This document shows, one piece after another, positions 18,433 through 26,996 of a stretch of 64,000 nt of DNA. The position numbers were made by a program, and so were the translations under genes. Under the pieces are notes generated by a model, which did no database searches, was not told the origin of the DNA, and was given only the letters and a program-made list of their open reading frames with translations. The number at the start of each line of letters is the position of its first letter. Positions within the stretch are counted from its first letter, which is position 1. Origin of the DNA: JBGPLJ01 sp035644395 (GTDB taxonomy: Bacteria > Pseudomonadota > Gammaproteobacteria > Steroidobacterales > Steroidobacteraceae); contig DASQOR010000090.1 in NCBI GenBank assembly GCA_035644395.1, positions 153,515-217,514 of the forward strand, read 5' to 3'.

Positions 18433-19316
18433 TCGACGTTCTGGACTTGCTCGCGCATCTGCTCGATCAGCACTTTCATGTCGATCGCAGCGCGCGTCGT
18501 CTCGAGGTCGTTCGATTTCGACGACAGCGTGTTCGCTTCGCGATTGAGCTCCTGCATGAGGAAGTCGAGGCGGCGGCCCGCGGCTTCCGGCAGCCCGATG
18601 ACCTTCACGGTCTCCTCGATGTGGCCGCGCAGCCGTTCGATCTCCTCGTCGACGTCCATCTTCTGCGCGAGCAGCACGAGTTCCTGTTCGACACGCTCGG
18701 GGTTCGCGGGCACGGCGAGCTGCGCGAGCTTCTCGTTCAGGCGCGTGCGCATTCTCGTCCGCACCTCCGGCAGCCGCCGTTCGACCGCCGTCACCAGTTC
18801 GCCGAGGCTGGCGCAGCGCTGCGACAGGAATTCACGCAGGCGCACGCCTTCGCGCGAGCGCGTGGCGTTGAACTCCGCCAGCGCATCGGCGAGCAACTGC
18901 TGCGCCGCTGCCAGCAGCGGCTCGAGATCGATCGAGCTGTCGCGGATGACCCCGGGCCAGCGCAATACGTCGATCGGATTGATGCCGCTGACGAGCCGCC
19001 TGTCCGGCGTGGTATCGGACTGGTAATGCCGGGCAATTTCGCGAGCCTGCTCGAGCACCCGCTCGGCGAGCTCGCGATTGACCTCGAGTGAGGAGGCTTG
19101 CGCCGCCGGCCGGAAAAACAGCGTGCAGTCGATCTTGCCGCGCTTGGCCGCCGCGCCGATCGCCTGGCGGAACTGCCCTTCAGCGGCGCGCAATTCTTCC
19201 GGAAGCCGCATGCCTATCTCGAGGTAGCGATGGTTGACGGCGCGCAGTTCCCAGGCGAGCTGCCCCCAGTCCGCAACGAGCTCGCGGCGTGCGAAGCCGG
19301 TCATGCTGCGTATCAT
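18429..19316 (-). CDS. YicC family endoribonuclease
   Basis: A 295-residue protein with the YicC N-terminal motif MIRSMTGFARRE and WELRAVNHRYLEIGMRLPEELR. The C-terminal DUF1732 region is AQKMDVDEEIERLRGHIEETVKVIG followed by GRRLDFLMQELNREANTLSSKSND. E. coli YicC is a ring-shaped endoribonuclease that degrades small RNAs such as RyhB. The start at 19316 is chosen at the conserved MIRSMTGF; a longer frame upstream runs into the divergent promoter region. It heads the yicC-gmk-rpoZ-spoT-ridA-recG-ubiA run. Confidence 0.93.
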   Translation of the reverse strand: MIRSMTGFARRELVADWGQLAWELRAVNHRYLEIGMRLPEELRAAEGQFRQAIGAAAKRGKIDCTLFFRPAAQASSLEVNRELAERVLEQAREIARHYQSDTTPDRRLVSGINPIDVLRWPGVIRDSSIDLEPLLAAAQQLLADALAEFNATRSREGVRLREFLSQRCASLGELVTAVERRLPEVRTRMRTRLNEKLAQLAVPANPERVEQELVLLAQKMDVDEEIERLRGHIEETVKVIGLPEAAGRRLDFLMQELNREANTLSSKSNDLETTRAAIDMKVLIEQMREQVQNVE

Positions 19317-19364
19317 TGGTGTGCGCCGGTGGTCGTTCGCTGTGCTGGCGGCGTCGAGGGATGC

Positions 19365-19370
19365 TATAAA
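19365..19370 (+). promoter_or_regulatory. Possible -10 element for the PP2C phosphatase gene
   Basis: TATAAA lies in the short divergent gap between yicC and the phosphatase gene, 15 bp upstream of the GTG at 19386. No convincing -35 box is seen at 17 nt. Confidence 0.4.
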
Positions 19371-19385
19371 GCGCGCCAGCATCAA

Positions 19386-20165
19386 GTGGACCAGAGTCTA
19401 GCGGAAACGGGCGGTCGAATCTTGCAGATAGAGTATGCCGACGTCTCTCTGCTCGGCCATCGCGACGACAACCAGGATCGAGTGTCGATCGCCGTTGCCG
19501 AGAACGCGGCGCTGCTCGCCGTGATCGACGGCATGGGCGGTCATGCGGAAGGCGCCAAGGCCGCCGAAACCTCGCTCGCGTCGATGCTCGAAAGCTTCTG
19601 GCAGACCAGCCACCCCGTTTTCGATCCGCTCGGTTTCCTGCACATCGCGTTGAGCCGCGCGCACGACGATGTCGTGAGTCTCGGTGCGGACCTCGCCCTT
19701 GAAACCCGGCCACGCGCGACTTGCGCCGTGTGCCTGGTGCAGGACGGAGCCGCGTACTGGGCGCACGTCGGCGACAGCCGTGTCTACCAGATTCGCGCGG
19801 CAACGGTGCGCGAGCGCACGCGCGACCACAGCCACGTCGAAGTGCTGCTCGCGGAGGGCCTCATCACTGAAGCCGAGGTGCAGGGCCACCCGATGCGCAA
19901 CTTCGTCGAGTGCTGCATCGGCGGCGATGCGGCGGTACCCGAGATGACGGTCACAACCCGCAAGCCGCTCGCCGCGGGCGACATCCTGCTGCTCTGTACG
20001 GACGGACTGTGGGCCAATCTCAAGGATCCGGAACTTGCCGCCTTCTACCAGCCGGGCGGCAAGAGCCTGCGCGAGTCATTGGAGACTCTCGGCAAGCGCG
20101 CGGTCCAGGCATCCGCCCCCTACAGCGACAACACGACGGCGGCTGCGCTGCGCTGGATGGGATGA
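19386..20165 (+). CDS. PP2C-family serine/threonine protein phosphatase
   Basis: A metal-dependent phosphatase of about 259 residues. The family motifs run in order: GHRDDNQDRVSIA, LLAVIDGMGGHAEGAKA with the metal-binding Asp, AYWAHVGDSRVYQIR, LLLCTDGLW and YSDNTTAAAL with the last metal Asp. It is a cytoplasmic single-domain protein. No ATG fits; GTG at 19386 or TTG at 19422 are the in-frame starts after the yicC gene begins on the other strand, and the TTG one still includes the whole domain. Similar genes accompany Ser/Thr kinases, but none is visible here, so its substrate is unknown. It is the first plus-strand gene after a long minus-strand run. Confidence 0.88.
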   Translation: MDQSLAETGGRILQIEYADVSLLGHRDDNQDRVSIAVAENAALLAVIDGMGGHAEGAKAAETSLASMLESFWQTSHPVFDPLGFLHIALSRAHDDVVSLGADLALETRPRATCAVCLVQDGAAYWAHVGDSRVYQIRAATVRERTRDHSHVEVLLAEGLITEAEVQGHPMRNFVECCIGGDAAVPEMTVTTRKPLAAGDILLLCTDGLWANLKDPELAAFYQPGGKSLRESLETLGKRAVQASAPYSDNTTAAALRWMG

Positions 20166-20234
20166 CACGGGAGTCGCCGCGCCGCGATCCGTTATCATCC
20201 CCCGCACTGACCAGCGGCTTCCCGAGGTTTCCCC

Positions 20235-20954
20235 ATGCGCCCCAATGGCCGCGCCCCGGACCAATTGCGTCCGGTTCGATTCACACGGCACTTCACTCGT
20301 CACGCGGAAGGCGCCTGCCTCATCGAGTGCGGCGACACGCGGGTGCTTTGCACGGCATCCATCGAGGACGGCGTCCCCGGATTTCAGCGTGGGAGCGGCC
20401 GCGGCTGGATCACAGCCGAGTACGGAATGCTGCCGCGCTCGACACACACGCGTACCGCCCGTGAGGCGGCCCGGGGCAAGCAGACCGGGCGAACCCAGGA
20501 GATCCAGCGCCTGATTGGTCGGTCGCTCAGGGCCATCGTCGACCTCGCCGCCCTGGGCGAGCGCACGGTGACCATCGATTGCGACGTGCTGCAGGCCGAT
20601 GGCGGTACGCGCACGGCATCGATCACCGGCGCATACGTGGCGCTGGTCGACGCGGTAGACAAGCTCGTCCGCAAACGGGCGCTCAGTGCCAGCCCGATTC
20701 ACGGACAGGTGGGTGCCGTGTCCGTCGGCATCTGTGCGGGCGTCGCGGTGCTCGATCTCGACTATGCCGAGGATTCCCAGGCTGAGACCGACATGAATGT
20801 CGTCATGAATAACGGCGGTGGATTCATCGAGATCCAGGGCACGGCCGAGGGCCACGCCTTTCGCCGGCATGAGCTTGACGCGCTCCTGAACCTGGCCGCG
20901 CTCGGTATCGGGCAGCTGCACGCCGCCCAGCTGCAGGCGCTTGCGACGGACTAG
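20235..20954 (+). CDS. rph: Ribonuclease PH
   Basis: A 239-residue phosphorolytic 3'-5' exoribonuclease that trims tRNA 3' ends. The N-terminal RPNGRAPDQLRPVRFTR, the phosphate-binding GWITAEYGMLPRSTHTR and GRTQEIQRLIGRSLRA segments, and DLDYAEDSQAETDMNVVM with the metal Asp residues are all clear. Full length, unlike the truncated allele of some E. coli strains. It lies five bases upstream of rdgB, a pairing common in proteobacteria. Confidence 0.96.
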   Translation: MRPNGRAPDQLRPVRFTRHFTRHAEGACLIECGDTRVLCTASIEDGVPGFQRGSGRGWITAEYGMLPRSTHTRTAREAARGKQTGRTQEIQRLIGRSLRAIVDLAALGERTVTIDCDVLQADGGTRTASITGAYVALVDAVDKLVRKRALSASPIHGQVGAVSVGICAGVAVLDLDYAEDSQAETDMNVVMNNGGGFIEIQGTAEGHAFRRHELDALLNLAALGIGQLHAAQLQALATD

Positions 20955-20959
20955 AGGCC

Positions 20960-21556
20960 ATGCGTCGCGTCGTGCTCGCAACGGGGAATCGCCACAAACT
21001 GCGCGAGATCGGCGCACTGCTTGCGCCGAGCGGCATCGAGCTCGTAGCGCAGGACAGTCTCGGCGTCCTGCCCGCCGAGGAGACCGGCAGCAGCTTCGTC
21101 GAGAATGCATTGCTCAAGGCGAGGCACGCGTCAGCACTTTCGGGCCTCCCGGCCATTGCCGATGATTCCGGAATCGAGGTCGAGGCGCTGAATGGCAGGC
21201 CCGGCGTGCAGTCGGCCCGCTTCGCGGGGCCGGGCGCGACCGACGAGGACAATCTGCGGAAACTCGAGCAGGCTCTCGCGGGCGTGCCGGATGACCGCCG
21301 CGGTGCGCGCTATGTTTGCGCCATGGTATACGTGCGGACCGGGCTCGATCCGACGCCGGTGATCTGCGAGCGGCCATGGATGGGGCGCATCGCCCGCGAA
21401 CGGCGCGGGAGCAATGGATTTGGCTATGACCCGGTATTTCTGGTGCCGTCGCTCGGACTCACGGCGGCGCAGCTCGATCCAGAGCGCAAGAATGAGCTGA
21501 GTCACCGGGGCCAGGCGTTGCGCGCCTTGCTCACTGCGCTTCCCGGCGCCTACTGA
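20960..21556 (+). CDS. rdgB: XTP/dITP diphosphatase (non-canonical purine NTP pyrophosphatase)
   Basis: A 198-residue Ham1/RdgB enzyme that removes dITP and XTP from the nucleotide pool. The opening VVLATGNRHKLREI carries the nucleotide-binding T/SxxNxxK motif. ENALLKARHAS, LPAIADDSGIEVEALNGRPGV (metal Asp), and the C-terminal GSNGFGYDPVFLVP and LSHRGQALRAL are conserved. It follows rph by five bases, and hemW begins 23 bases downstream. Confidence 0.95.
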   Translation: MRRVVLATGNRHKLREIGALLAPSGIELVAQDSLGVLPAEETGSSFVENALLKARHASALSGLPAIADDSGIEVEALNGRPGVQSARFAGPGATDEDNLRKLEQALAGVPDDRRGARYVCAMVYVRTGLDPTPVICERPWMGRIARERRGSNGFGYDPVFLVPSLGLTAAQLDPERKNELSHRGQALRALLTALPGAY

Positions 21557-21579
21557 AATCTGGCAACGGAACAAGGCTC

Positions 21580-22800
21580 GTGCTCGAGACTCCACCGCTT
21601 GCGCTCTACGTCCACTTTCCATGGTGCGTGCGCAAATGCCCGTACTGCGATTTCAATTCGCATGCCGCGAAAGCGGCTGTACCCGAGCAGCGCTATGTGG
21701 CGCTGCTCCTTCGGGACCTGGCGCAGGAGCTGCCGCGCGTCGAAGGGCGCGCCCTGCGGAGCATATTCCTCGGCGGCGGCACGCCCAGTCTCTTTTCTCC
21801 ATACGCCATGCAAGTGCTGCTCGAGGGTATCCGCGGGCTTTTGCCCCTCGAGGTGGATGCAGAAGTGACGCTGGAGGCCAATCCCGGCACGATCGAACGC
21901 GGGCGATTCGCGGACTATCGCGCCGCCGGCGTGACGCGCGTGTCGCTCGGCGCACAGAGTTTCAACGCGCGGCATCTGCGTGAGCTGGGACGCATCCATT
22001 CCGCCGATGAAACACGCCGCGCGGTCGCCGAACTTGCGCACGCAGGCATCGACAATTTCAATCTCGATCTCATGTACGGGTTGCCGCGGCAGACGATTGC
22101 CGAAGCGCGCGCGGATCTCGCCGAGGCGCTCGATCTCGGTCCGGCCCATGTGTCGCACTATCAGCTGACGCTCGAGCCAGGCACGGCGTTCTTCCATGCG
22201 CCACCGCCGCTGCCGCCGGACGACGAAACCTGGCAAATGCAGGTCGAGTGTCAGGAACTGCTCGCAGGACGGGACTACGCGCAATACGAGGTTTCGGCGT
22301 ATGCGCGCGCGGGCCGTGAGTCGCGTCATAACCTCAACTACTGGGACTTCGGTGACTACCTCGGCATCGGCGCCGGCGCGCACGGCAAGGTTACGCTCAA
22401 GGATTCGGCGATCATCGTCCGCACGACCCGCCTGCGCGGACCCAAGGAATACATGGCGGCGGTCGAACGGGGAACAGCGCCGGAGGAAGCCGCCATTGCT
22501 CCTGAGCAGAGGCCCTTCGAGTTCATGTTGAATGCCCTGCGCCTGAAGTCCGGTTTCAGCCGGCGTGGGTACGAGTCGCGGACCGGATTGCCGCTGTCCG
22601 GGCTCGATCCCACGTTCGACTGGGCCCGCGGTCGCGGCCTGGTGCGGCCGGCCGCAGGCGAAGGCTGGCAATGCACCGACCTCGGCTACCGATTCCTCAA
22701 CGATTTGCTCGCCCGATTCCTGGCGGAAAGCCCCTCGCCAGTGGGGAATGCTTATGCACAGGCGCAGACAATGGAGTCAGCGGCGGAGAGATGCGACTGA
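21580..22800 (+). CDS. hemW: Radical SAM heme chaperone HemW
   Basis: A 406-residue radical SAM protein related to HemN. The SAM-cluster cysteines are C16, C20 and C23 in PWCVRKCPYCDF. The GGGTPSLF motif, NPGTIE, GAQSFNARHLRELGRIH and YGLPRQT follow, then a HemN C-terminal domain (KSGFSRRGYESRTGL). HemW-type proteins bind heme and lack the fourth-iron Cys of true coproporphyrinogen dehydrogenases. The start is GTG, with ACAAGG close upstream; no ATG is available at the right place. It commonly follows rdgB in proteobacteria. Confidence 0.92.
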   Translation: MLETPPLALYVHFPWCVRKCPYCDFNSHAAKAAVPEQRYVALLLRDLAQELPRVEGRALRSIFLGGGTPSLFSPYAMQVLLEGIRGLLPLEVDAEVTLEANPGTIERGRFADYRAAGVTRVSLGAQSFNARHLRELGRIHSADETRRAVAELAHAGIDNFNLDLMYGLPRQTIAEARADLAEALDLGPAHVSHYQLTLEPGTAFFHAPPPLPPDDETWQMQVECQELLAGRDYAQYEVSAYARAGRESRHNLNYWDFGDYLGIGAGAHGKVTLKDSAIIVRTTRLRGPKEYMAAVERGTAPEEAAIAPEQRPFEFMLNALRLKSGFSRRGYESRTGLPLSGLDPTFDWARGRGLVRPAAGEGWQCTDLGYRFLNDLLARFLAESPSPVGNAYAQAQTMESAAERCD

Positions 22801-22963
22801 CTTTGGTTGCAGTGGCTAACATAGAAAGGCTAAGTAATTGATTTAAATAATTAAATCAATATGACTATTTTTTGAACAAGACAACAGAAATGCCGAAACT
22901 GGCCGTATTGCTGCAGCCGCCGGCAATCTCGTGCACAGAGTTATCCACAAGAACTGTGGATAA
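22752..22963. other. DnaA-box cluster with an AT-rich palindrome; candidate replication-control locus
   Basis: The hemW-rpmE gap holds two perfect DnaA boxes (TTATCCACA at 22941-22949 and, inverted, at 22955-22963), five bases apart. A third close match, TTATGCACA, is at 22752-22760 in the end of hemW. Between them is an AT-rich stretch with a palindrome at 22837-22860 (10-bp arms ATTGATTTAA, 4-nt loop). DnaA boxes plus an AT-rich unwinding region are what origins look like, but a DnaA-controlled promoter or titration site is also possible. Confidence 0.55.
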
Positions 22964-23050
22964 GGAAAAAACACTCGGCTGATCGGCTACTTAACCGTGG
23001 CTCCTCAAGCGCGTGCTGTCCCCGCAACGACTCCGGCAGGGCCCCGGGTC

Positions 23051-23079
23051 TTGTCGCTGCCGGGGGGTCCCGTTACACT
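23051..23079 (+). promoter_or_regulatory. Likely rpmE promoter
   Basis: TTGTCG (23051-23056) and TACACT (23074-23079) are separated by 17 nt and lie about 50 bp upstream of the rpmE start. The remaining 22801-23050 segment shows no gene. Confidence 0.5.
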
Positions 23080-23126
23080 TCGCGCCCCTTTTTTTTCGGC
23101 CGGCGCACCCCACTTCGAGCAAGACC

Positions 23127-23336
23127 ATGAAAACCGGAATTCATCCTGAATACAAAGAGATCGAAGTGACCTGCAGCTGCGGGAACAAGTTTCACACGCG
23201 CTCGACTCTCGGGCATGACCTGCAGATCGAAGTCTGCTCGAGCTGCCACCCGTTCTACACGGGCAAGCAGAAGATCGTCGACACGGGCGGCCGCGTGGAC
23301 AAATTCCGCAAGCGCTACGGAATGGGCGCGAGCTGA
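23127..23336 (+). CDS. rpmE: 50S ribosomal protein L31 (zinc-binding form)
   Basis: A 69-residue L31 starting MKTGIHPEYKEIEVTCSCGNKF. Four cysteines, CSC at 16/18 and CSSC at 37/40, make this the zinc-binding C+ paralogue. The HPFYTGKQKIVDTGGRVDKFRKRY segment is the L31 signature. L31 bridges the two ribosomal subunits. The ATG at 23127 matches the family N-terminus; the frame is open upstream but has no homology-like content. Confidence 0.96.
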   Translation: MKTGIHPEYKEIEVTCSCGNKFHTRSTLGHDLQIEVCSSCHPFYTGKQKIVDTGGRVDKFRKRYGMGAS

Positions 23337-23431
23337 TTTCACGCCGGATCGTCCCGCCCAGCGGGAACTCCTTGTCTCGGCACGGGATCGTAGGCATAAC
23401 CTTGCGATCCCCGGGCCGGAGAGTTCCCGTC

Positions 23432-24928
23432 ATGCACCTACGTCAATCGCTCATGGCCGCAGCGCTCGCGGCCGTGACACTCGCGCTCGGCGCGGCATTG
23501 ATGCAGTCGGCCGCCGCCGCGGCGACCACGGCCACGGATCCGAATGCCGCGCCGACATCCGGTGAAAGGGAGACCGGCCGCAAGGCGTATGAAGAGATCA
23601 TCAAGTACTACGGTATCTACGAAGACCAGTCCGTCCAGGACTACATGAATACCGTGGGCCAGAACCTGCTTCGGCACAGCCATATGCCGAACGCGGAATT
23701 CCACTTCACTGTCCTCGACACCGACGATTTCAACGCCTTCGCAACCGAAGGCGGCTACGTCTACGTGCATCGTGGGCTGATGGCCTACCTGAACTCGGAA
23801 GCCGAGTTCGCCACGGTGGTTGGACACGAAATCGGTCACGTCACCGCGCGGCATATGGCCAAGCGCAAAGTGCAGAACATCCTGACGGGCATCGCCGTGA
23901 CCGCGGCGGCGATCATGACGCAGAACCAGGCGGCGGCGCAGCTGGCGAACCTCGGCGGCAACGCCTGGCTCGGCGGCTACAGTCGCGAGCAGGAATCCGA
24001 GGCGGATCGTCTGGGCGTGGAGTATGCGGCCAAGACGGGCTACCGCCCGGAAGCGATGGCGGACGTGTTCCGGACTTTCCAGGCGCAGGAGCGATTCGAG
24101 CGGGATCGCGCCAAGCTCGAGCATCGGGAGCCGCATCTTTATCACGGTGTCTTTTCCGACCACCCGGCGCCCGATGACCGCATGATCCAGGCGATCAAGG
24201 TCTCCGCGAATTTCCAGCCCGCGGAGGGTCAGGGCATCGAGTATCACGACGAGTACCTGCAGCGCGTCGAAGGCCTGCCGTACGGCAGCAGCAAGCGCCA
24301 GGGCATCGTGCGGGATAACCGCTTCTATCACTCCGAGCTCGGCATCAGCCTCGCGTTTCCAAAAGGCTGGATCGTCGAGAACGAACCGACGCGCCTCGTT
24401 GCCCGTTCGCCGGGCGGCGACTCGCTCATGCAGATGACCGCCGACGGCCGGCCCGACAAGCTCTCGCCACGGGAATTCCTGATCAAGAACCTGCGCAGCA
24501 GCAACCTGTCGTCCGGCGAGGAACTGAAAATCGACGGCTACGACGCCTACACGCTCATCGATCGCTACGGCTCGCCGTTCGACGAGGGCAGCGGCCCCGT
24601 CCGCTACGTCGCGATCTTCAAGGACAAGTCCGTGTATGTGTTCGCCGGCGCCAGCCGCTCGAGCAGCAAGATGATGCCCGCGGCGGATCTCGTTTTCGTT
24701 TCCGTCGCGGAATCCTTCCGGCGCCTGCGGCCTTCCGAATATCCGCTGGGGGAGCCCTATCGCATCAAGCTGCTGAAGGCGACGGCCAACACCCGCATCG
24801 GCGAGGTCGCGAAGGAAATCCCGCTCCAGCGCAAGGAAGACTACCCGCTCGAGACGTTGCGACTCCTGAACGGAATGTATCCGAAGGGCGAACCGAAGGA
24901 AGGCCAGCTCTTCAAGACGATTCAATAA
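23432..24928 (+). CDS. M48 family zinc metalloprotease
   Basis: A secreted or periplasmic peptidase of about 498 residues. A signal peptide (SLMAAALAAVTLALGAALMQSAAAA) is followed by the M48 domain with the zinc motif HEIGH at 132-136 and the third ligand in the YSREQESEADRLGVEYA segment. The sequence FNAFATEGGYVYVHRGLM is typical of the Loi/BepA branch of M48. It lacks the TPR domain of BepA; instead a roughly 230-residue C-terminal region (from about 290) of unknown fold follows. A role in outer-membrane protein quality control is inference. The start at 23432 begins the signal peptide. A hairpin starts at its stop codon. Confidence 0.9.
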   Translation: MHLRQSLMAAALAAVTLALGAALMQSAAAAATTATDPNAAPTSGERETGRKAYEEIIKYYGIYEDQSVQDYMNTVGQNLLRHSHMPNAEFHFTVLDTDDFNAFATEGGYVYVHRGLMAYLNSEAEFATVVGHEIGHVTARHMAKRKVQNILTGIAVTAAAIMTQNQAAAQLANLGGNAWLGGYSREQESEADRLGVEYAAKTGYRPEAMADVFRTFQAQERFERDRAKLEHREPHLYHGVFSDHPAPDDRMIQAIKVSANFQPAEGQGIEYHDEYLQRVEGLPYGSSKRQGIVRDNRFYHSELGISLAFPKGWIVENEPTRLVARSPGGDSLMQMTADGRPDKLSPREFLIKNLRSSNLSSGEELKIDGYDAYTLIDRYGSPFDEGSGPVRYVAIFKDKSVYVFAGASRSSSKMMPAADLVFVSVAESFRRLRPSEYPLGEPYRIKLLKATANTRIGEVAKEIPLQRKEDYPLETLRLLNGMYPKGEPKEGQLFKTIQ

Positions 24929-24967
24929 GCGCCGCTGCCGTCGCTCTCGACGGGAGCAAGCGGCGCT
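24928..24967 (+). terminator. Hairpin after the M48 peptidase gene
   Basis: AGCGCCGCT (24928-24936) pairs with AGCGGCGCT (24959-24967) around a 22-nt loop. There is no U-tract, so termination may be Rho-assisted or the hairpin may stabilise the mRNA end. Confidence 0.4.
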
Positions 24968-24996
24968 GCGCGGGCGCGATTGCCTTGATTCCCGGC

Positions 24997-25015
24997 GCAG
25001 ACCATGTAAGTCTGC
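24997..25015. promoter_or_regulatory. Short palindrome upstream of gltA
   Basis: GCAGAC (24997-25002) and GTCTGC (25010-25015) flank seven bases about 60 bp upstream of the gltA start. It could be an operator, but no regulator family can be named from six-base arms. Confidence 0.3.
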
Positions 25016-25075
25016 CCGCCACTTAAGGATTCGTCCCCGCCCTTCAGCGCGCCGCAGTTCCGACGGAAGCAGCCG

Positions 25076-26374
25076 ATGGCCGAAAAGAATTTCACGCTTA
25101 CCGATCCCACGACCGGCAAGACCTCCGATTTGCCCGTGCGAAAAGGCACGCTCGGCCCCGATGTGCTCAACATCGCGACCATCTCCAGGGATCATGGCGT
25201 CTTCACCTTCGATCCCGGATTCATGGCGACGGCAAGCTGCGAAAGCCGCGTCACCTTCATCGACGGCGACCAGGGAATCCTGCTCTATCGCGGCTATCCC
25301 GTCGAACAGCTCGCGGAGAAAAGCTCGTTCCTGGAAGTCGCCTACCTGCTGCTCTACGGCGAGCTTCCGAGCGCGCCGGGACTCAAGGAATTCACCGGCA
25401 ACATCGTGCACCACACGATGATCAACGAGGCGCTGCTGCGCTTCTTCAACGGTTTTCACTACAACGCGCACCCGATGGCGATGGTGTCCGCCGTGGTCGC
25501 GTCGATGTCGGCGTTCTATCACGACTCGATGGACATCCATAATCCGCGGCACCGCGAGATATTCGCCCATCGCATCGTCGCCAAGCTCCCGACCATCTCC
25601 GCCGCCGCCTACAAGCATTCGCTCGGCCAGCCGTTCATCTATCCGCGCAACGATCTCGACTACTGCTCGAACATGCTCAACATGTTCTTCGCGGTGCCCT
25701 GCGAGCCGTACAAGATCGACCCGGTGGCGGCGCAGGCCCTCGATCTGCTTTTCATACTGCATGCCGATCACGAGCAGAACGCGAGCACCTCGACCGTGCG
25801 GCTGGCAGGCAGTACGGGTGCCAACCCGTATGCGGCGATCTCCGCGGGCATCTCCGCGCTCTGGGGCCCGGCGCACGGTGGCGCGAACGAAGCCGTCCTT
25901 GCGATGCTCGAGGAGATCGGCACCTCGGCGAACATTCCGAAATTCCTCGCGCTCGTGAAGGACAAGTCGAGCAGCGTGCGGCTCATGGGTTTCGGTCATC
26001 GCGTGTACAAGAATTTCGATCCGCGCGCGCAGATCATTCGCGCGATGTGCCACAAGGTGCTGAAGCAGATGGGCCGGACGGACAACCCGCTCTTCGAACT
26101 CGCGCTGCGCCTCGAGGAAGTCGCGCTCAGCGACGAATACTTCGTGGCGCGCAAGCTCTACCCGAACGTCGATTTCTATTCCGGCATCATCTACAGCGCG
26201 CTCGGCATTCCACGCTCGATGTTCACGGTGATGTTCGCGATCGCGCGCACCGTCGGCTGGGTTGCCCACTGGCTGGAGATGATCTCGGACCCGGCGATGC
26301 GCATCGGCCGGCCGCGCCAGCTCTATCTCGGACCCGGGCGGCGCGACTACGTCGCGATCGGCAAGCGCGGCTGA
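25076..26374 (+). CDS. gltA: Citrate synthase (type II)
   Basis: A 432-residue citrate synthase that condenses oxaloacetate and acetyl-CoA. Catalytic segments are LHADHEQNASTSTVRLAGST (first His), GFGHRVYKNFDPRA (second His and substrate Arg) and LYPNVDFYSGI (catalytic Asp). The N-terminal beta domain (GKTSDLPVRKGTLGPDVLNI) marks the longer, hexameric, NADH-sensitive Gram-negative form. The TGA stop directly abuts the stop of the convergent gene downstream (TGATCA). Confidence 0.97.
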   Translation: MAEKNFTLTDPTTGKTSDLPVRKGTLGPDVLNIATISRDHGVFTFDPGFMATASCESRVTFIDGDQGILLYRGYPVEQLAEKSSFLEVAYLLLYGELPSAPGLKEFTGNIVHHTMINEALLRFFNGFHYNAHPMAMVSAVVASMSAFYHDSMDIHNPRHREIFAHRIVAKLPTISAAAYKHSLGQPFIYPRNDLDYCSNMLNMFFAVPCEPYKIDPVAAQALDLLFILHADHEQNASTSTVRLAGSTGANPYAAISAGISALWGPAHGGANEAVLAMLEEIGTSANIPKFLALVKDKSSSVRLMGFGHRVYKNFDPRAQIIRAMCHKVLKQMGRTDNPLFELALRLEEVALSDEYFVARKLYPNVDFYSGIIYSALGIPRSMFTVMFAIARTVGWVAHWLEMISDPAMRIGRPRQLYLGPGRRDYVAIGKRG

Positions 26375-26986
26375 TCAGGCTTCGTCGACGAGCGCTTCCA
26401 GCTCGTCCCGGTTCGCGCGCTTCATCGGCCTGCCATCCACCGGGCTGTAGGGCGACTGGCGGATCCCGTCCCGCGGAAACACCATCGCTTCGACGGCGTG
26501 CTCGCCGGCGTGGAAGCGCACGCCCGGGTAACTCACGATCCGTTCCGCGTCCATGCGCACGCGCCGTTCGATCACGTCGTGCGGAATGCCGTGCTCCAGC
26601 AGCTTGATGGCGACCGACTCCGGACGATCGGCGAAAAGATGCAGGCTGATGTCGTTGTGCGGCGTCGCCGTTCCGCTCAATACCGGGCCGACCAGGCGCG
26701 GGTCGAAGTCGCTGAGCAGCGTCATGGTCGCGAGCGCCGTGCGCCGCTGGCGATCGAGCGAGCGCGGATGATCGTCCGCGTCGAAGAGGCGCTGGTACTC
26801 GACCAGCGCCTGCTCGACCTCCGTGTTCTTCGGCAGCACGGCGGCGTCCACGACACCGAGACGTTCCGCGGCCTTGCGCTTCGCGAACCGGTAATCCTCG
26901 ATGCCGTGCTCGGCCATGATGCGCGCGGCTTCCTGGGCGAGTGCGAGTCGAACCTGTTCGGCGCGGCTGGAGTTTCGTCGCGGCAT
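26375..26986 (-). CDS. Conserved protein of unknown function
   Basis: A 203-residue soluble protein I do not recognise by name. The N-terminus is helical and basic (RRNSSRAEQVRLALAQEAARIMAEHGIEDYRFAKRKAAERLGV). A middle part with LLSDFDPRLVGPVLSGTATPHNDISLHLFAD resembles the GxxS/D-rich core of nucleotidyltransferase-like folds. The C-terminus has SPVDGRPMKRANRDELEALV. No signal peptide or helix is seen. It lies convergent to gltA and ten bases downstream of mrcA on the same strand, so it may share that transcript. The nucleotidyltransferase idea is weak inference. Confidence 0.75.
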   Translation of the reverse strand: MPRRNSSRAEQVRLALAQEAARIMAEHGIEDYRFAKRKAAERLGVVDAAVLPKNTEVEQALVEYQRLFDADDHPRSLDRQRRTALATMTLLSDFDPRLVGPVLSGTATPHNDISLHLFADRPESVAIKLLEHGIPHDVIERRVRMDAERIVSYPGVRFHAGEHAVEAMVFPRDGIRQSPYSPVDGRPMKRANRDELEALVDEA

Positions 26987-26996
26987 GTCGGTGCTT

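Noticed and set aside
19098..19385. N-terminal extension of the PP2C protein
   Set aside because: The extra 96 codons lie antisense to yicC and have shadow-like composition; the phosphatase fold begins after 19422.
23438..26269. A 943-codon open frame on the minus strand antisense to the M48 peptidase and gltA
   Set aside because: It is a mirror of high-GC coding sequence on the other strand. The product is Arg/His/Glu-rich with no recognisable motif, and both plus-strand genes beneath it are clear.
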